Source: Parasutterella secunda
GTDB lineage: Bacteria > Pseudomonadota > Gammaproteobacteria > Burkholderiales > Burkholderiaceae_F
Assembly (NCBI RefSeq): GCF_023336895.1
Contig: NZ_JAMBLT010000007.1
Location: 17,461-81,460, forward strand
Length of the DNA: 64,000 nt
Reading direction: 5' to 3'
A program made the translations under genes and the position numbers. Of the stretch, positions 60,900-64,000 are shown piece after piece; the first letter of the stretch is position 1; every line of letters begins with the position of its first letter. Below the pieces are notes generated by a model. The model had not been told where the DNA came from, searched no databases, and saw nothing but the letters and a program-made list of their open reading frames with translations.

Positions 60900-62174
60900 A
60901 TGTCCGAACAACGGCTGCGTGAAGGTGCAAGAGCTTTTGCTGAAAAAGTCTTTAACGACATTCGGGAATTTTCCAAGGATCCTGTCAGAGGGATCTCCCG
61001 TCAAGGTTACGGACCATTAGAAAATCAAGCTCACGAGTATCTCAAAACAATCGCTCGAGAACTCAATCTGGAGATCAAGGTTGATCGTTGCGGCAATTTG
61101 TTTTTAACTTTGCCGGGTACAGATCGTTCACTGCCGTGTTACATGACCGGATCGCACGCCGACAGCGTGCCTCAGGGTGGACATTATGATGGCTTGGCCG
61201 GTGTTGTAGCTGCGATTACCACTCTTTGGTGGATGAGAAAAATTGGTTATCAACCTAAACGTGACGTGACGATGGTCGTCTTTCGTATGGAAGAAAGTTC
61301 ATGGTTTGGTAAAGCGTATGTCGGATCGCTGGCAATGGCAGGACAATTGACCGCCGAAGATCTTGCACTGAAACACCGTACGAAGGATCAAACTTTGGCT
61401 GAGGCCGTACGTGAAGCGGGCTTCAATCCCGATGATATGATTCGCACGGATCCGGCCATTGATTTTTCAAAGATCGCCGCCTTCACGGAATTGCACATTG
61501 AGCAAGGTCCGACATTGGACTCTCAAAAGAAAGCCCGCGTGGGGATTGTCACGGGAATTCGTGGCAATTTACGGCATAAGACCTGCCGCTGTATCGGTGT
61601 GACAGCCCACTCGGGAGCGGTCGATAAACAGTATCGCCATGACGCTGTGATGGCCATGAGTGATCTCATGATGAAAATGGAACGTCACTGGGCGGAGTGG
61701 CTTGTCCGCGGTGAAGATTTGGTTTTCACCGTAGGTGTTTTTAACACGGCGCCTTCTGCGGCGATTGCGATTATTCCGGGAGAGGTCAGCTTTAGCGTGG
61801 ATATGCGAAGTCTTTCCATGGACACTCTTGATCGCTTCCACAAACTGTTGGTTGCTGAAGCCAATGCGGTCGGTGCTGACCGTGGCGTGAGTTTTGAATT
61901 TGACCGCACTTTAGTCTGCAAAGCCGCCCAAGTTGACCATGAACTGTTTGAGCACTTAAAGGCCGCAGCGAAAGATGCAGGGATTGAAGTGATGGACATT
62001 CCCAGCGGTGCCGGTCACGATTCAGCCGTTATGGCTGACATGGATGTCCCTATTACGATGATTTTCGTCGCCAATCAGGACGGCTCTCACAATTGGAAAG
62101 AAAAAATGAAGTTGGATGACTTCATGTTGGGCACGGAAGTTCTTTTCACAGCTATTTCCACGTACGATAAATAA
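60900..62174 (+). CDS. M20C amidohydrolase (AllC/N-carbamoyl amino acid hydrolase-like)
   Basis: A cytoplasmic hydrolase of 424 residues from the ATG at 60900, set by AAGGAG seven bases ahead. Metal-site motifs: GSHADSVPQGGHYDGLAGVV (His, Asp), RMEESSWFGKAYVGS (Glu pair), ELHIEQGPTLDSQ (His/Glu) and the last His in PSGAGHDSAVMAD. This pattern fits allantoate amidohydrolase, ureidoglycolate or N-carbamoyl-L-amino-acid hydrolases. No other purine or hydantoin genes lie nearby, so the substrate is open. A terminator follows. Confidence 0.88.
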   Translation: MSEQRLREGARAFAEKVFNDIREFSKDPVRGISRQGYGPLENQAHEYLKTIARELNLEIKVDRCGNLFLTLPGTDRSLPCYMTGSHADSVPQGGHYDGLAGVVAAITTLWWMRKIGYQPKRDVTMVVFRMEESSWFGKAYVGSLAMAGQLTAEDLALKHRTKDQTLAEAVREAGFNPDDMIRTDPAIDFSKIAAFTELHIEQGPTLDSQKKARVGIVTGIRGNLRHKTCRCIGVTAHSGAVDKQYRHDAVMAMSDLMMKMERHWAEWLVRGEDLVFTVGVFNTAPSAAIAIIPGEVSFSVDMRSLSMDTLDRFHKLLVAEANAVGADRGVSFEFDRTLVCKAAQVDHELFEHLKAAAKDAGIEVMDIPSGAGHDSAVMADMDVPITMIFVANQDGSHNWKEKMKLDDFMLGTEVLFTAISTYDK

Positions 62175-62191
62175 TAGGTTTAGTTAATGCC

Positions 62192-62225
62192 GGGGGCTGC
62201 CAAATTAATTTTGGCGGCCCTTTTT
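62192..62225 (+). terminator. Terminator after the AllC-like gene
   Basis: GGGGCTGCCAAA pairs with TTGGCGGCCC, with a small mismatch, around a short loop, and TTTTT follows, 18 bases past the stop. Confidence 0.82.
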
Positions 62226-62236
62226 AGATAAGGAAG

Positions 62237-62773
62237 ATGGTCGTGCCGACGTGTAGTCGTTTAATTGCTCTGGATACTGAAACAACAGGTCTTTATCCTC
62301 AATGCGGTGATCGTTTAATTTCCATTGGTTGTGTTGAGATATTGACAAACGGGGAACCGGGGGCAAGTTACCACCAACTCATTAACCCGCAACGCCCTGT
62401 TAGTGTCGGGGCACAGCGAGTGCACGGCTATTCGTGGGAGATGTTGAAATCGCAGCCCCGATTTGTCGATATCGCCGACGATTTTTTAAATTTTGTCGAG
62501 GGAGCCACTCTTGTTATCCACAACGCTCGTTTCGATATTGGCTTTTTGAATGCTGAACTGGCTATTGTCAACAGAGGCTGTATGGCGGACTACTGTGAAG
62601 GTGTGATCGACACTTTGTCGCTTGCCCGACAAAAGCGTCCCGGTAAGCCTGCATCCCTTGATGCGCTTTGTAAAGCGTTTAATATTGACGCCTCCGGCCG
62701 CACACTGCACGGCGCTTTAATTGACTCGATGCTTTTAGTTCAAGTTTATAATTCGCTCACTAAGTTACCTTAG
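62237..62773 (+). CDS. DnaQ-like 3'-5' exonuclease
   Basis: 178 residues of a DEDDh exonuclease domain like that of DNA polymerase III epsilon. Exo I LIALDTETTGLYP (Asp, Glu), Exo II LVIHNARFDIGFL (Asp), Exo III His and Asp in LHGALIDSMLL. It lacks the C-terminal polymerase-binding tail of full epsilon (about 240 residues), so it may be an accessory exonuclease or a short version. The start is ambiguous: ATG at 62237 has its Shine-Dalgarno only two bases away, while a GTG at 62243 has better spacing. Confidence 0.85.
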   Translation: MVVPTCSRLIALDTETTGLYPQCGDRLISIGCVEILTNGEPGASYHQLINPQRPVSVGAQRVHGYSWEMLKSQPRFVDIADDFLNFVEGATLVIHNARFDIGFLNAELAIVNRGCMADYCEGVIDTLSLARQKRPGKPASLDALCKAFNIDASGRTLHGALIDSMLLVQVYNSLTKLP

Positions 62774-62791
62774 CTCTATTGCTTGCCAACC

Positions 62792-63547
62792 ATGACTCGA
62801 TCCATAAAACTTGCCGCCGTTCTTTTTGCCTTTGTTCCCGCGCTTGGCTTCTCGCAAGGCAATACGGTTAACGACTCTTTTAATAAAGCTAAACAACTTC
62901 TTGAAAGACAGGTTTATTTTGATCATCGGGTAACGCTTTATTGCGGGGCAAGCTTTGACGCCAAGAAAAATGTCACTTTGCCTGAAGGCTTCATTGCGAC
63001 CAAGCATCAAAAAAGAGCGGAAAAAGTCGAGTGGGAACATGCGGTGGCGGCAGAAAATTTCGGTCGCGCCTTTAAAGAATGGCGAGAAGGGGATCCGGTC
63101 TGCGTAAATAACAAAGGCAAAGCTTATAAGGGGCGTCGCTGTGCCGAGCGCGCCAACCAAGAGTACCGTTTTATGCAAGCTGATATGTATAACCTCTATC
63201 CTGCGATCGGTGCTGTTAACGCCGCCCGACAAAATTACAATTTCCAAATGCTACCCCATGCTAAAAGTGATTTTGGCACTTGTGAAATGAAAATTGACGG
63301 TAGACGCGCAGAGCCGCCGGAGCGGGCTCGCGGTCAAATTGCTCGAACTCATCTTTACATGGCGGCATCGTACCCAAGATTCCGTTTAAGCAATCAGCAG
63401 CGCCAACTGATGAGCGCGTGGAATAAGATGTACCCGGTTGACGCCTGGGAATGTAAACGAGCCCAACGTATTGAAAAAATTCAAAAAAATACGAATGAAT
63501 TTGTGAAGCAACCGTGTATTGAAGCCGGTCTATGGGATCAAAAATAG
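62792..63547 (+). CDS. Endonuclease I (EndA/NucM family), secreted
   Basis: From the ATG at 62792 (MTRSIKLAAVLFAFVPALGF) it has 251 residues and a signal peptide. The metal-dependent nuclease core has VEWEHAVAAENFGR (catalytic His) and RCAERANQEYRFMQADMYN, then LYPAIGAVNAARQNYNF, all typical. Four or more Cys (YCGASF, VCVNN, RRCAE, GTCEM) point to disulfides in the periplasm. It degrades extracellular or periplasmic DNA. It follows the exonuclease gene by 18 bases. Confidence 0.9.
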   Translation: MTRSIKLAAVLFAFVPALGFSQGNTVNDSFNKAKQLLERQVYFDHRVTLYCGASFDAKKNVTLPEGFIATKHQKRAEKVEWEHAVAAENFGRAFKEWREGDPVCVNNKGKAYKGRRCAERANQEYRFMQADMYNLYPAIGAVNAARQNYNFQMLPHAKSDFGTCEMKIDGRRAEPPERARGQIARTHLYMAASYPRFRLSNQQRQLMSAWNKMYPVDAWECKRAQRIEKIQKNTNEFVKQPCIEAGLWDQK

Positions 63548-63667
63548 TCTTTTTTTACTTCGATTTATCAGAATGCCCATCGTAACATACTGTTGCGGTT
63601 TTCCTTTGCGCATTTTCTCCGTCCGTTGTATTTTGAAATTAAAGGAAAATGATTCTTTATAAGGGCG

Positions 63668-63931
63668 ATGGGTATGATGCATCATGTTTTCGGACCTCAT
63701 TTTTTGGGTGCTCCGCTTTTCCCCGGTGTTCCTAATTTAGTTTTGTTTATTCTTTTAGGATTGGGAGTCTGGTATTTTTTGAAAAGAGATAAACAAACAG
63801 AGTCGCAGGCCCCGCATTCCAAAGATTCAAGCATTAGTGAAACTCAAGACTTGCGCGATGAAATTAATCAATTGAAAAAAGAGAATGCTTTGTTGCGCGA
63901 ACTTTTAAAAAGAGACCTTGAGAAAAAATAA
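63668..63931 (+). CDS. Small membrane protein with coiled-coil tail (87 aa)
   Basis: I do not recognise a family. A His/Phe/Gly-rich start (MGMMHHVFGPHFLGAP) is followed by one hydrophobic segment (NLVLFILLGLGVWYFLK, about residues 23-39). A polar linker then leads to a coiled coil (DLRDEINQLKKENALLREL). It is a single-pass inner membrane protein with a cytoplasmic or periplasmic coiled coil. It looks like a membrane-anchored zipper. Confidence 0.65.
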   Translation: MGMMHHVFGPHFLGAPLFPGVPNLVLFILLGLGVWYFLKRDKQTESQAPHSKDSSISETQDLRDEINQLKKENALLRELLKRDLEKK

Positions 63932-63932
63932 G

Positions 63933-64000
63933 ATGTCTGTTTTTACCGCGAGTTCCGTAAAGCCCCGGCATTCATGCCGAGGATATAAGGAACGCCAATA
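63933..64000 (+). other. Open reading frame cut off by the window end, unsure
   Basis: An ATG just after the previous stop opens a frame (MSVFTASSVKPRHSCRG...) that stays open to the end of the window, too short to judge. A hairpin-forming stretch CCCCGGCAT...ATGCCGAGG (63963-63982) lies inside it. It could be a gene start or the edge of a mobile element. Confidence 0.25.

Noticed and set aside
1..64000. CRISPR arrays, prophage or integrase genes
   Set aside because: No regular spaced repeats, phage structural genes or integrase genes were seen in any part of the window.

Overview
The window looks like a chromosomal segment of a Gram-negative betaproteobacterium, most likely a gut-associated Burkholderiales of the Sutterella/Parasutterella type. 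That placement is inferred from the rseP-bamA-skp-lpxD-fabZ-lpxA-lpxB-rnhB order, the prmB and yheS-like sequences, a moderate GC content, and the many amidohydrolases and lipoproteins. No 16S gene is present to confirm it.

Layout. 1-9640 (+) is an envelope block: the end of the RseP protease, BamA, Skp, lipid A genes lpxD/fabZ/lpxA/lpxB, rnhB, an rRNA 2'-O-methyltransferase and three small genes. 9689-18208 (-) holds an M20 peptidase, an LtaS-like sulfatase-fold membrane enzyme next to a paralogue that lacks its catalytic domain, the ABC-F protein YheS, PrmB and an MFS transporter. 18428-21283 (-) has the remnant of one autotransporter and an intact AT-rich autotransporter with a C9 tract just after its start codon. 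21542-25378 carries an aminotransferase and two divergent EamA transporters. 25667-28978 has tRNA-Leu(CAG), rnr and rlmB. 29037-34576 contains a Sel1-repeat protein, membrane proteins and lipoproteins, a candidate structured RNA of about 295 nt that matches no family I recognise, a stand-alone allophanate-hydrolase C-domain protein and an M20D amidohydrolase.

34715-49908 (-) is a complete-looking aryl polyene (APE) cluster of 18 tightly packed or overlapping genes. It encodes ketosynthases, a chain-length factor, a ketoreductase, dehydratases, two ACPs, a PPTase, a ligase fused to a dehydratase domain, two acyltransferases, a glycosyltransferase, a methyltransferase and an MMPL/LolA-like/lipoprotein export set. 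Together they should build a polyene carboxylic acid on ACP, attach it to an outer-membrane lipid and export it.

50018-64000 is mixed: an orphan FixJ/LuxR response regulator, a secreted C69 dipeptidase, a HipBA pair whose HipA lacks key catalytic residues, a DSD1-type PLP enzyme, glycerate kinase, a plasmid-like ParA/RHH pair associated with AT palindromes, a secreted esterase, a HAD phosphatase, an AllC-like hydrolase, a DnaQ-like exonuclease, endonuclease I and a small membrane protein. Three M20 amidohydrolases plus the C69 dipeptidase suggest a peptide- and amino-acid-based lifestyle. The best candidates for something undescribed are the RNA at 31200-31494, the divergent HipA, the LtaS-like pair and the ParA/RHH palindromes.
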